DNA of 64,000 nt from Robiginitalea sediminis (GCF_002198115.1 NZ_NGNR01000002.1:541558-605557); one strand, 5' to 3'. Counted from the stretch's first letter, positions 20,090 through 28,777 are shown. Made by a program: numbers and translations. Notes: generated from the letters alone by a model not told the origin.

Positions 20090-20124
20090 AATAAAAAAAC
20101 CCGCTTGATCGCTCAAACGGGTTT
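20090..20124 (-). terminator. Attenuator terminator of the his operon
   Basis: On the minus strand AAACCCGTTTGA and TCAAGCGGGTTT (20097-20124) form a 12-bp stem with one G-U pair, closed by the loop GCGA, and are followed by a T run (20090-20096). It lies between the leader peptide and hisG. The segment GTTTGAGCG (20110-20118), which covers the 3' part of the 5' arm plus the loop, can instead pair with CGCTCAGGC in the leader reading frame. Confidence 0.9.
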
Positions 20125-20153
20125 GGAATATGGTGGAATCACAGCATAGTTCG

Positions 20154-20207
20154 CTACCTCGCCTGAGCGTGGGAGTCGTGGTGGTGATGTGATTTTTTAT
20201 TAAGCAT
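20154..20207 (-). CDS. hisL: His operon leader peptide
   Basis: A 17-codon frame, MLNKKSHHHHDSHAQAR, with five histidines: four in a row at positions 7-10 and one at 13. It ends in TAG, and 29 bases later the attenuator hairpin begins. Stalling at the His codons would leave CGCTCAGGC (20161-20169, codons 13-16) free to pair with the terminator's 5' arm. A second complementarity, AATCACA in codons 4-7 (20188-20194) with TGTGATT after the stop (20137-20143), could form the competing 5' hairpin. The peptide itself probably has no function beyond sensing charged tRNA-His. Confidence 0.9.
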   Translation of the reverse strand: MLNKKSHHHHDSHAQAR

Positions 20208-20215
20208 AACGGGTG

Positions 20216-20244
20216 TAAAAATAAGGCAAAGTTTTGAAAACAAA
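20216..20244 (-). promoter_or_regulatory. Promoter of the his operon
   Basis: The minus strand shows TTTG (20241-20244), a 17-base spacer and TATTTTTA (20216-20223), one base off the -7 consensus. Transcription would begin only a few bases before the leader ATG at 20207, so the leader message may be almost leaderless. Confidence 0.6.
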
Positions 20245-20256
20245 AACAGGAAATGC

Positions 20257-21072
20257 TTAATTATTCCCAAGGATAATTGGTAATCCACTTTCCCCACCGC
20301 CTACCACTATCACCTTGGAATTGGGCGACTCGGAGAGTTTCAATGTAGCTTCTATACCCTTGTCTGTCAGGATTTTATCAGTAAGCGAAGCGCTGAGGAT
20401 CCTGTTGGCATCCGCTTTCCCCTGGGCTTCGATCCGCTGCCGCTCGGCTTCCTTTTCGGCACTAACCAGCCTGAATTCATATTCCAGAGACTGTTGTTCC
20501 TGGCGGAGTTTGCGCTCAATGGCCTCTTTGATGGTTTCCGGGAGGGTTACATCCCGTACTAGGACTTCATTGAGTTGGATGTACTGGTCCTCCACGATCT
20601 TCCGGGTTTCTTCAAAGATTTCAGCCTGGATGGCATCCCTCTTGGTGGAATAAAGCTGTTCCGGGGTGTAGCGCCCTACCACGGAACGGGCGGCAGAGCG
20701 TATGGCTGGCAACAGGATACGATCCTTGTATTCCTCGCTTTTCTCCTTGTGGAGTTTCCCCAAATCGTTGTACTTCGGTTGGAACCAGGCCGAGGCATCC
20801 AATTGGATATCCAGGCCATTGCTGGAGAGCACTTTCATCTTTTCGTATACCTCCTGCTGGCGCACCTCATAAATATAGACTTTGTTCCAGGGGGCCACCA
20901 GGTGGAAGCCTTCCCCCAACGGCGGTTGGTCGGTCACCACCCCGTCGCCAAAGGTGCGGTACAGTACACCGGCTTCTCCGGAACCGACCGTTATGGCCGA
21001 TTTGGATACCAGGATAATCAGGAAAATAAAGGCCAGGATGGCCGGGAGGGCTATTTTAGGTAATCTGTCCAT
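20257..21072 (-). CDS. SPFH/prohibitin-family membrane protein
   Basis: A 271-residue protein with one N-terminal membrane helix (about 8-26), an SPFH/band 7 domain (about 28-190, with GEGFHLVAPW and ARSVVGRYTPEQLY) and a coiled, Glu/Arg-rich C-terminal part (about 180-235) before a Gly-rich end. Prohibitins form large membrane rings that act as scaffolds, often for membrane proteases. It follows the VWA membrane protein gene by 13 bases, so the two are probably co-transcribed. Its transcript would run toward the his promoter. Confidence 0.88.
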   Translation of the reverse strand: MDRLPKIALPAILAFIFLIILVSKSAITVGSGEAGVLYRTFGDGVVTDQPPLGEGFHLVAPWNKVYIYEVRQQEVYEKMKVLSSNGLDIQLDASAWFQPKYNDLGKLHKEKSEEYKDRILLPAIRSAARSVVGRYTPEQLYSTKRDAIQAEIFEETRKIVEDQYIQLNEVLVRDVTLPETIKEAIERKLRQEQQSLEYEFRLVSAEKEAERQRIEAQGKADANRILSASLTDKILTDKGIEATLKLSESPNSKVIVVGGGESGLPIILGNN

Positions 21073-21085
21073 AGGATTTTAAGTT

Positions 21086-23113
21086 TTATAAGTTTCCGTT
21101 GTATTTGCGCAGGAACCACTCCAGTCCCAGGCTGATCACTACCAGGGCAAGCAACCATTTGTAGTCGATTAAAGATACGACAATCCGCTGGTTCTCCTGA
21201 GTGGGCCTGTAACGGGGGTTGGCCAGCAGACTATCCCGTAGCACCGGCAACTGGTCCGGGAAGTAGGCGCTTCCGCCTGTAGATTCGGCCAATTGAAACA
21301 ACCTTCCCGAATCTGCCCCTGGTTGCAGGGTCTCCGGATCCGTATCGGTAATGGTGAAACGCCCACTTCGCTCAATGCCACTGTCCTTTTCCCTGACGGT
21401 AAAGGAATATTCCCCTGCAGGCCATTCCCCCAGCAGGGCCTCATAATAGCCGGTACGCAGGCCCATGGGCACGGTTTGGGGTGTTCGGCTGCCTTCGGGG
21501 CGTATCTCCAGGGTAAGGGAGGCATTGGGCTCGAAGGCAAAGGTCTGGTCATAAAACCGCGCCCTCACATAAGCGACACCCATGCCTTCATAAAGCGGTT
21601 CATAATCGAGGGAGAGGCGGCTGCCGGTTTCTCCGGAAGTCAGAAAGCGTATGAGTTTACTGGTGAGGGCATCAAATGCATCGAAATCCCCGTTGAGGCG
21701 ATAGGAAGCCAGGCGCCATTTCCAATACCCCGTTCCCATCCAAAGGATGCCTGGGGTGTCCCCTTTTATAAGTGCTACCAAGGGTTCACCCAGCTCAAGA
21801 CCTCTAACCCGTTGCCCCAGAAGGGTCTGATGTTCCGGGCTGATGGTAACGCTTCCCAGGATCCCCTCCAGGGGTGGGTACTGCCCTACTTCCCAGGGCC
21901 CCGGGTCAAAATAGGAAAACCCGGCATCCGGGGAAGGAAAAAGGGCTTCATCGGGCCCTGGGTCCTCCAGGGCAAAGCGGATCTGAGCCCGATTAAGCCA
22001 GCCCCAGTCCGTGCCCGGGCCTGTTACCATCCAGGTAGGGATCCGGCTATTGTTCAGCGTTTCCATGAGGGGCGCAAATCCCCGGTCGGGAAGGAACAGG
22101 ATCAACAGGTCGGCACCGTCGAGTGTTGCCAAGGTTTCCCCTGGGGTTTGTATGCGAAAGGACCGCTGCTGGTTTGAAGCGATACTTCTTCGCAATGCCC
22201 CGAAATCCGGATGGTTTTTAGTAGCGACCAACCGGATGTCTATCCGCTCGTCTACCACTTCAAACCCACGCTGTACCTGATTGTTGGCGACATTGCGTTC
22301 GCCATCCACGGGAAGGAGTAGTGCCCGAAGCCTGTGGGAACCTACCTCCCGGGCCTGGAGCTGTATTTCTGTACGGATGCTTCCCCTACCGGCATCCAGG
22401 GTGATGGTCTCCTCAAATACCAGTTTGTCATTGTCGTAGACGCGCAGGTGCGATTCGCCCGGTGCTTTCCCTTTGTAGGACCAAAGGATTTCAACCGGAT
22501 ACCGGTTGTCCAAAAAAACATAGCGGTTCACATTAAGAGCATCAATCCTCAAATCCCGGTATTGGGTAGTGTCCCCTACGATTATCGGATACACCGAAAC
22601 CGGGTTCCGCCCGGCATATTCATACCCTGCCGCGCCGGCACTCTGGTTCCCGTCCGTAGCCAGGATCACACTTGATGCCCGGGAAACAGCGGCCTGGTTT
22701 ATCTGCCTGAGTGCGCCCGATATTTCGCTTCTGGAATCCTCAAAGGTAAGGCTGTCTGCCTCCCGCAAGTCGCTTCCAAAGCTCATGACCCTGATCTCGA
22801 ACCGATCCTGTAGCCGGGCATCCGCCTCGAAGAAATCCCGAACGGCTGCAACGGCCTCCTGGCCAAATCCGGGAGCAATGGACTTACTGTTATCCAGAAG
22901 CACGAAAAGCTGGTGTTTCCGCGTACTGGACTGGTTTTTGACTACTTCCGGGTTAGCCAGTAACAAGAGTAAACCAAAAACAGAAAGGAAGCGAAGGAGG
23001 GCCAATACATGCCTGTGGGGTTGCCTTGGGCCCCCATTGTAATAGAGAAACCATACCCACCCCAGGCTAAGCGCCACACAAATCAAAATCCAGAAGAGCG
23101 GGGTATCGGGCAT
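21086..23113 (-). CDS. Large membrane-anchored von Willebrand A-like protein
   Basis: A 675-residue protein. Two N-terminal membrane helices (about 6-24 and 36-56) are followed by a VWA-like domain (about 65-200) with a MIDAS-like DNSKS and ATDGNQS. A long beta-rich extracytoplasmic region follows, and a single C-terminal membrane helix ends in a basic tail (FLRKYNGNL). This layout resembles the large BatA-like/DUF4159-type membrane proteins of Bacteroidota, but I cannot place it in a named family. It lies upstream of the SPFH gene in the same unit. Confidence 0.75.
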   Translation of the reverse strand: MPDTPLFWILICVALSLGWVWFLYYNGGPRQPHRHVLALLRFLSVFGLLLLLANPEVVKNQSSTRKHQLFVLLDNSKSIAPGFGQEAVAAVRDFFEADARLQDRFEIRVMSFGSDLREADSLTFEDSRSEISGALRQINQAAVSRASSVILATDGNQSAGAAGYEYAGRNPVSVYPIIVGDTTQYRDLRIDALNVNRYVFLDNRYPVEILWSYKGKAPGESHLRVYDNDKLVFEETITLDAGRGSIRTEIQLQAREVGSHRLRALLLPVDGERNVANNQVQRGFEVVDERIDIRLVATKNHPDFGALRRSIASNQQRSFRIQTPGETLATLDGADLLILFLPDRGFAPLMETLNNSRIPTWMVTGPGTDWGWLNRAQIRFALEDPGPDEALFPSPDAGFSYFDPGPWEVGQYPPLEGILGSVTISPEHQTLLGQRVRGLELGEPLVALIKGDTPGILWMGTGYWKWRLASYRLNGDFDAFDALTSKLIRFLTSGETGSRLSLDYEPLYEGMGVAYVRARFYDQTFAFEPNASLTLEIRPEGSRTPQTVPMGLRTGYYEALLGEWPAGEYSFTVREKDSGIERSGRFTITDTDPETLQPGADSGRLFQLAESTGGSAYFPDQLPVLRDSLLANPRYRPTQENQRIVVSLIDYKWLLALVVISLGLEWFLRKYNGNL

Positions 23114-23128
23114 TCCCTCGTGTTTCTT

Positions 23129-23227
23129 TTATAAGGGTTGCAGATGCCGGTCTACCTGCCGGTCTACGAACAGAACCAGCAAACAGGCTAGCAACACAAT
23201 CCCTACATAGCCCAAGAGCATATACAT
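23129..23227 (-). CDS. Possible small single-span membrane protein (32 aa)
   Basis: An ATG at 23227 gives MYMLLGYVGIVLLACLLVLF followed by the charged tail VDRQVDRHLQPL. The first 20 residues are a clear membrane helix, and the tail is charged. It sits 67 bases after fabG and 15 bases before the VWA gene on the same strand, where a gene would otherwise be missing. Support is the composition and spacing only; there is no homolog I can name. Confidence 0.4.
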   Translation of the reverse strand: MYMLLGYVGIVLLACLLVLFVDRQVDRHLQPL

Positions 23228-23294
23228 CAGATTAACGTTTCGCTTGGTAACTCGCCCAGATTCCACCGGCAAACCGGCAGGGCCCGGGTAACCG

Positions 23295-24041
23295 TCAGGT
23301 GAGCATGCCCCCATCCACATGGAGAACCTGCCCGGTAACATAAGCCGACAGATCCGAAGCCAGGAATAGGCACGCATTGGCCACGTCCTCGGGTGTCCCA
23401 CCACGTTTAAGCGGGATGGCATCCCTCCAGCCCTGCACGGTTTTCTCGTCGAGCTTGTCGGTCATTTCTGTTTCGATAAAGCCAGGGGCAATGGCGTTGC
23501 ACCGGATATTGCGGGAGCCGAGTTCCAGGGCTACACTCTTGGTAAACCCAATCATCCCTGCCTTAGAGGCAGCGTAATTGGCCTGTCCCGCATTCCCCTT
23601 GACCCCTACCACACTGCTCATATTCACAATTGAGCCACTGCGTTGTTTCAGGAACGTTCTCTGGATGGCCTTGGTCATATTGAAGATGGACTTCAGGTTT
23701 ACTTCTATAACCTGGTCGAAATCTGCCTCGCTCATCCGCATCAGCAGGTTGTCCTTGGTAATCCCCGCATTGTTCACGAGAATATCCACACCGCCGAAAT
23801 CCTCCAGAACCTGGTTTACCAGGGCCTCTGCCTGCTCAAAACTGGCGGCATCGGATTTGTATGCCTTGGCTTTTACGCCATAACCCTCCAGTTCCTTTTG
23901 TAGTTCCAGGGCAGGCCCTTCACTGCTGCTGTAGGTAAAGGCAACATCGGCACCGTGGCCGGCAAAGACAACGGCTATTCCCTTTCCGATTCCCCGGCTT
24001 GCACCGGTTATAATGGCTTTTTTTCCTTCGAGGATTTTCAT
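23295..24041 (-). CDS. fabG: 3-oxoacyl-[acyl-carrier-protein] reductase
   Basis: A 248-residue short-chain dehydrogenase. The cofactor loop TGASRGIGKG, NNAGITKDNLLMRM, and the catalytic Ser-Tyr-Lys of NMSSVVG and NYAASKAGM are present, with the FabG end VTGQVLHVDGG. It reduces beta-ketoacyl-ACP in fatty acid elongation. I start at 24041 (MKILEGKK); the longer frame to 24101 reads through the promoter. A close match to the flavobacterial promoter consensus precedes it. Confidence 0.94.
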   Translation of the reverse strand: MKILEGKKAIITGASRGIGKGIAVVFAGHGADVAFTYSSSEGPALELQKELEGYGVKAKAYKSDAASFEQAEALVNQVLEDFGGVDILVNNAGITKDNLLMRMSEADFDQVIEVNLKSIFNMTKAIQRTFLKQRSGSIVNMSSVVGVKGNAGQANYAASKAGMIGFTKSVALELGSRNIRCNAIAPGFIETEMTDKLDEKTVQGWRDAIPLKRGGTPEDVANACLFLASDLSAYVTGQVLHVDGGMLT

Positions 24042-24070
24042 CGATTCTGTCGTTTTGGTTGGATGTATAT

Positions 24071-24101
24071 CAAAGATAGCGCGGATTGTACCGCTGCGCA
24101 A
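24071..24101 (-). promoter_or_regulatory. fabG promoter
   Basis: The minus strand shows TTG (24099-24101), a 20-base spacer and TATCTTTG (24071-24078), an exact match to both boxes. The -33 box lies next to the T run of the sucD terminator. Confidence 0.8.
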
Positions 24102-24102
24102 T

Positions 24103-24125
24103 AAAAAATCCCGCCAGGGGCGGGA
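24103..24125 (-). terminator. Terminator after sucD
   Basis: The stem TCCCGCC/GGCGGGA (24109-24125) with a three-base loop is followed on the minus strand by a six-T run. It stands 23 bases after the sucD stop codon. Confidence 0.85.
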
Positions 24126-24147
24126 CTTTATTAATCTTTTAACGGGC

Positions 24148-25020
24148 TCAGGAAAGCACTTCCTTCACCTTAATACCGATTTCCGCAGGCGAATCCACCA
24201 CATGGATGCCGCACTCGCGCATAATCCGTTTTTTGGCCTGGGCTGTGTCGTCCGAGCCGCCTACAATGGCACCGGCGTGGCCCATAGTCCTGCCGGCAGG
24301 AGCCGTTTCTCCGGCGATAAAGCCAACCACGGGCTTCGCACTGCCGCTCTCCTTATACCAACGGGCTGCCTCGGCTTCGAGTTGCCCTCCAATTTCTCCG
24401 ATCATGACTACACATTCGGTTTCCGGATCCCCAATGAGCAATTCCAGCGCCTCCCGGGTGGTAGTGCCGATAATGGGGTCGCCACCAATCCCAATAGCTG
24501 TTGTGATGCCCAGACCCTGGCGTACCACCTGATCTGCGGCTTCATAAGTAAGCGTTCCGGATTTTGAGACGATACCCACGGCACCTTTCTCAAAAACAAA
24601 GCCAGGCATGATGCCCACCTTGGCTTCCCCGGGGGTGATGACACCCGGGCAGTTGGGGCCCACCAGACGGGCACCTCTCTTCTTCACATAGTCATACGCC
24701 TTGATCATATCGGCAACAGGGATACCCTCGGTGATGGTAATGATAACCCCAATCCCCGCATTGGCAGCCTCCATGATCGCATCGGCGGCAAAGGCCGGGG
24801 GGACGAAGATAATGGCAGTATCTGCTCCTGTTTCCTTAACCGCGTCCTCTACCGTATTGAAAACCGGCTTCCCCAGGTGTTGCTGCCCTCCCTTTCCAGG
24901 GGTTACACCTCCTACAATATTGGTTCCGTATTCGATCATTTGCTCGGCATGGAAAGTACCTTCACTGCCGGTAAAACCCTGCACGATAATCCTGGAATCC
25001 TTATTGACTAATACGCTCAT
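24148..25020 (-). CDS. sucD: Succinate-CoA ligase, alpha subunit
   Basis: A 290-residue subunit of the citric-acid-cycle enzyme that forms ATP or GTP from succinyl-CoA. The CoA-binding [23 protein letters not shown] and GGDPIIGTT motifs are present, and the phosphorylated histidine is in [11 protein letters not shown]. The ATG at 25020 (MSVLVNKDS) is preferred over an in-frame start at 25044. No beta-subunit gene is next to it; separate sucC and sucD loci are common in this phylum. Confidence 0.95.
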   Translation of the reverse strand: MSVLVNKDSRIIVQGFTGSEGTFHAEQMIEYGTNIVGGVTPGKGGQQHLGKPVFNTVEDAVKETGADTAIIFVPPAFAADAIMEAANAGIGVIITITEGIPVADMIKAYDYVKKRGARLVGPNCPGVITPGEAKVGIMPGFVFEKGAVGIVSKSGTLTYEAADQVVRQGLGITTAIGIGGDPIIGTTTREALELLIGDPETECVVMIGEIGGQLEAEAARWYKESGSAKPVVGFIAGETAPAGRTMGHAGAIVGGSDDTAQAKKRIMRECGIHVVDSPAEIGIKVKEVLS

Positions 25021-25079
25021 TCGCTTTCGATTTGGTTTGCACAAAAATAGGCCTTCTTATGGGAAAGGCCCTGAGTGAT

Positions 25080-26015
25080 TTACTGTTTTTTCAATTGCTG
25101 CATCAGGGAAGGCAGTTGGCGCACGGCGGCCAGCTCCTTCAGGCGCTCCCGTGCCTCCTCCACAGGGCTCCCGAAATACGTCTTCCCCCCTTGCAGCGAT
25201 TTGGAGATGCCGGTCTGTGCGAGGACAATTGCGCCTTTTCCGATGGTGATGGCGCTGGTAACCCCCACCTGACCCCAGAGGGTAACCTGGTCTTCGATAA
25301 CGACGCATCCCGCAATCCCCGTTTGGGAGGCTATCAGACAATCCTTGCCGATAACCGTATCATGGCCTACATGCACCTGGTTATCCAGCTTGCTGCCCTT
25401 GCCGATGGTCGTATCTCCTGTCACACCGCGGTCAATCGTACATAGGGCGCCCAATTCCACGTCGTCTTCCAGTACCACGCGACCCCCGGAACGGAGTCGG
25501 TCGTACCCATCAGGTCGCTTCTTGTAGTAGAAGGCATCTGAGCCAACAATGGTACCGGATTGGACCACCACCCGATCTCCCAGCACACAATGAGCGCCGA
25601 TAACCGCATTGGGGTGGATCACACAATCCTTCCCGATTACGGCGTGTTCCCCGACCACTACCTGCGGGCCCAGGGAGGTACCGGAACCAATCTTTGCCGT
25701 AGGGGCAATGGCAGCTGCGGCCTGGCGGAAAGGCCGGAAGTGCATAGTCAGCGCATTAAAATCTCGAAAAGGGTCGTCGGACAAAAGCAAGGCCTTGCCT
25801 TCCGGACACGCAACCTCTTTGTTGATGAGTATAACCGTGGCTTTGGAAGAAAGGGCTTTGTCGTAGTATTTGGGGTGGTCCACAAAAACGATGTCGCCCG
25901 GTTCCACTACATGAATTTCATTCATGCCAGTTATCGGGAATTCTGCGGGCCCGTCGTACCGGGCACCGATCAGATCCGCTATTTCGGAAAGGGTATGCGG
26001 CCTGGGAAATCGCAT
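25080..26015 (-). CDS. LpxD-like acyltransferase paralog
   Basis: A 311-residue protein with an LpxD N-terminal domain (about 1-95), a left-handed beta-helix of hexapeptide repeats (about 100-265) and a helical C-terminus. The first LpxD histidine is kept (VGHDTVIG), but where LpxD has GIVGH this protein reads GVTSA, so the second conserved histidine is missing. The true lpxD gene is at 28778-29797. This copy may therefore have a changed acyl substrate or a structural role. It follows efp by two bases. Confidence 0.8.
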   Translation of the reverse strand: MRFPRPHTLSEIADLIGARYDGPAEFPITGMNEIHVVEPGDIVFVDHPKYYDKALSSKATVILINKEVACPEGKALLLSDDPFRDFNALTMHFRPFRQAAAAIAPTAKIGSGTSLGPQVVVGEHAVIGKDCVIHPNAVIGAHCVLGDRVVVQSGTIVGSDAFYYKKRPDGYDRLRSGGRVVLEDDVELGALCTIDRGVTGDTTIGKGSKLDNQVHVGHDTVIGKDCLIASQTGIAGCVVIEDQVTLWGQVGVTSAITIGKGAIVLAQTGISKSLQGGKTYFGSPVEEARERLKELAAVRQLPSLMQQLKKQ

Positions 26016-26017
26016 GG

Positions 26018-26584
26018 CTACTCCTTGGCGCGTTCCATGTAGGAACCGTTGGAAGTGTCTATCTTGATCCGGTCCCCTTCATTGATAAACAGGGGCACAT
26101 TGATGCGCGCACCTGTTTCCACTGTCGCGGGTTTGGTAGCGTTCGTTGCCGTATTGCCCTTAACCCCGGGTTCGGCATGTATGACCTCCAGGATCACACT
26201 GGCCGGCATATCTACGGAAAGGGGCATGCTGTCCTCCGTATTAAACATGATGGTAACTACTTCCCCTTCCTTCATCAGTTCCGGTGCATCCAGGACGCCC
26301 CGTTGCAGGGCTATCTGGTTGTAGTCATCGGTATTCATAAAGTGGAAGGTATCCCCCTCGCTGTAGAGGAACTGGTAGGAGCGCGTTTCAACGCGGACGT
26401 CCTCTATTTTGTGCCCTGCCGAAAACGTATTGTCAATGACCTTTCCTGTGGTTAGGCTCTTGAGTTTGGTGCGTACAAAGGCCGGGCCTTTCCCGGGCTT
26501 GACGTGCAGGAATTCGATTATCTTAAAGATATCGTTGTTATAACGGATGCAGAGACCCTTGCGAATATCGGATGTACTTGCCAT
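26018..26584 (-). CDS. efp: Elongation factor P
   Basis: A 188-residue, three-domain protein that relieves ribosome stalling at proline runs. The tip loop of the first domain reads VKPGKGPAF with Lys32, the site usually modified. The C-terminal OB domain ends in DRIKIDTSNGSYMERAKE. It sits within the lipid A cluster, three bases after lpxA and two bases before the LpxD-like gene. Confidence 0.96.
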   Translation of the reverse strand: MASTSDIRKGLCIRYNNDIFKIIEFLHVKPGKGPAFVRTKLKSLTTGKVIDNTFSAGHKIEDVRVETRSYQFLYSEGDTFHFMNTDDYNQIALQRGVLDAPELMKEGEVVTIMFNTEDSMPLSVDMPASVILEVIHAEPGVKGNTATNATKPATVETGARINVPLFINEGDRIKIDTSNGSYMERAKE

Positions 26585-26587
26585 AAG

Positions 26588-27373
26588 TTAGTTGTTACTG
26601 AAATATCCCTTCATAATACCGCGTTGGGAATCGCGGATAAATTGTAAAATTTCGTCCCTTTCGGGTGTCGCTTCCATTTCCGCCTCAATGATCTGGACGG
26701 CCTGGGTATTGTTGTAATTCCGCTGGTACAGGATGCGATAAATGTTCTGGATCTCCCGTATTTTCTCGGTGGTAAACCCACGCCTTCTGAGGCCCACGGA
26801 ATTGATACCCACATAGGACATGGGTTCCCGGGCACCTTTAACAAAGGGAGGGACGTCCTTGCGCACCAGCGAACCGCCGGTTACAAAGGCATGGCTGCCT
26901 ACAGAGACAAACTGCTGCACGGCCACCATCCCGGCCAGAACCACGTAATTCCCTATGGTAACATGCCCCGCCAGGGTTGTATTGTTTGAAAAAATGCAGT
27001 TATTGCCTACTACACAATCGTGGGCAACATGGCAATAGGCCATAACGAGGCAGTTTTTGCCAATAACGGTTTTCATCCGGTCTGAAGTGCCCTTGTTGAT
27101 GGTAGCACATTCCCGTATGGTCACGTTATTTCCGATCTCTACCGTGGTGTCCTCACCATTGTATTTGAGATCCTGGGGCGGGGCCGATATCACGGCACCT
27201 GGGAAAATATTGCAGTTCTTGCCTATACGCGCCCCTTCCATAATGGTCACATTAGACCCAATCCAGGTCCCCTCCCCTATGGTTACGTTATTGTGGATCG
27301 TTGCAAAAGGCTCGATAACCACGTTTTTGGCAATTTTGGCACCGGGGTGCACATAGGCCAGTGGCTGGTTCAT
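26588..27373 (-). CDS. lpxA: Acyl-[ACP]--UDP-N-acetylglucosamine O-acyltransferase
   Basis: A 261-residue trimeric beta-helix enzyme for the first step of lipid A synthesis. The hexapeptide repeats run to about residue 190. The catalytic His is in CHVAHDCVVG and NNTTLAGHVTIGNYV follows; the helical C-terminal domain has SVGLRRRGFTTEKI. I use the ATG at 27373 (MNQPLAYVHPGA), one base after the lpxC-fabZ stop; the longer frame would overlap that gene. Confidence 0.95.
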   Translation of the reverse strand: MNQPLAYVHPGAKIAKNVVIEPFATIHNNVTIGEGTWIGSNVTIMEGARIGKNCNIFPGAVISAPPQDLKYNGEDTTVEIGNNVTIRECATINKGTSDRMKTVIGKNCLVMAYCHVAHDCVVGNNCIFSNNTTLAGHVTIGNYVVLAGMVAVQQFVSVGSHAFVTGGSLVRKDVPPFVKGAREPMSYVGINSVGLRRRGFTTEKIREIQNIYRILYQRNYNNTQAVQIIEAEMEATPERDEILQFIRDSQRGIMKGYFSNN

Positions 27374-27374
27374 A

Positions 27375-28769
27375 CTAATCGTTTTTGGTTTTGACGATCT
27401 GGGCCATGAGTTCCGCCTCTGAAACCAACTTTCCGTTGGCATAGGCATAGGCCTGCATGTGGCAGATGCCGCGACGTATGGGCGACATCAGATCGCATTT
27501 GAAAATAAGGGTATCCCCCGGCACCACCTGCTGCTTAAACTTCACATTGTCTATCTTCATAAAGTAGGTGAGGTAGTTCTCGGGATCGGGGACCGTACTC
27601 AAAACGAGAATCCCCCCGGTTTGTGCCATGGCTTCGACCTGCAGTACCCCGGGCATTACCGGGGCACCCGGAAAGTGGCCGACGAAAAAGGGCTCGTTCA
27701 TGGTGACGTTCTTAACCCCTACCACGTGCTTGTCGGACAGCTCCAGGATTTTGTCCACCAACAGGAAAGGTGGCCGGTGTGGCAGCATGCCCATAATTTG
27801 GGTAACATCCATCAGCGGCGCCTTGTTCAGATCGTATTTAGGTACCTTGTTGCGCTTCTCCAACTTGATGATCTTCGCCAGTTTCTTGGCAAACTGGGTG
27901 TTGACGTAGTGGCCGGGCTTATTGGCGATGACTTTTCCCTGGATCCGGCTGCCGATCAGGGCCAGGTCCCCGATCACGTCCAGCAACTTGTGCCGGGCGG
28001 CTTCATTGGGGTGGTGAAGGGTCAGGTTATCCAGGATGCCGTTGGGCTTAACCGATAACTTTTCTTTTTTAAATGCCTTTTGCAGCTTCACCATGGTGGC
28101 CTCGGAAATTTCCTTGTCGACGTAGACGATGGCATTGTTCAGGTCCCCGCCTTTGATGAGGCCGTGTTCGAGCAACATCTCCAACTCGTGCAGGAAACTG
28201 AAAGTCCTGGAATCTGAGATTTCGGCCTTAAAATCGGAAAGGCGCTCGAGGGTGGCGTTCTGCGTACCCAGTACTTTGGTGCCAAAATCGACCATGGTGG
28301 TGACCTGGTATTCTTCCGAGGGGATTACGGTGATCTCACTTCCTGTGGCTTCATCCCGGTAGGTTATGACATCCTTTACCACATACACCTCGCGTTCGGC
28401 TTCCTGTTCCACGATCCCCGCTTTTTCGAGGGCTTCCACAAAATATTTGGAAGAACCGTCCATGATAGGGGGTTCCGGGGCGTCTAGCTCGATCATCACG
28501 TTATCGATCTCCAGGCCAACAAGGGCTGCCAGCACATGTTCGGAGGTCTGGATCTTTACCCCGCGCTTTTCCAGGTTGGTACCGCGTTGGGTATTAATGA
28601 CATAATTGGCATCCGCCTCAATGATAGGCTCCCCTTCCAGGTCTACCCGTTTAAAGGCATACCCGTGGTTTTCAGGGGCAGGGACAAACTTCATGGTCAC
28701 GTTCTCACCGGTGTGGAGCCCCACCCCGGTCAGCGTAATTTCCTTTGCAATGGTCCTTTGCTTGGTCAT
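27375..28769 (-). CDS. lpxC/fabZ: Fused UDP-3-O-acyl-GlcNAc deacetylase / 3-hydroxyacyl-ACP dehydratase
   Basis: A 464-residue fusion. Residues about 1-305 are LpxC, with TSEHVLAALVGLEIDN and ARHKLLDVIGDLAL giving the zinc ligands. Residues about 315-464 are FabZ, with MLPHRPPFLLVDKI (catalytic His) and GHFPGAPVMPGVLQVEAMAQ (catalytic Glu). Deacetylation commits to lipid A while FabZ feeds fatty acid elongation, so both branches draw on hydroxymyristoyl-type ACP. The fusion is typical of Bacteroidota. Confidence 0.96.
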   Translation of the reverse strand: MTKQRTIAKEITLTGVGLHTGENVTMKFVPAPENHGYAFKRVDLEGEPIIEADANYVINTQRGTNLEKRGVKIQTSEHVLAALVGLEIDNVMIELDAPEPPIMDGSSKYFVEALEKAGIVEQEAEREVYVVKDVITYRDEATGSEITVIPSEEYQVTTMVDFGTKVLGTQNATLERLSDFKAEISDSRTFSFLHELEMLLEHGLIKGGDLNNAIVYVDKEISEATMVKLQKAFKKEKLSVKPNGILDNLTLHHPNEAARHKLLDVIGDLALIGSRIQGKVIANKPGHYVNTQFAKKLAKIIKLEKRNKVPKYDLNKAPLMDVTQIMGMLPHRPPFLLVDKILELSDKHVVGVKNVTMNEPFFVGHFPGAPVMPGVLQVEAMAQTGGILVLSTVPDPENYLTYFMKIDNVKFKQQVVPGDTLIFKCDLMSPIRRGICHMQAYAYANGKLVSEAELMAQIVKTKND

Positions 28770-28777
28770 AGTCCTGC

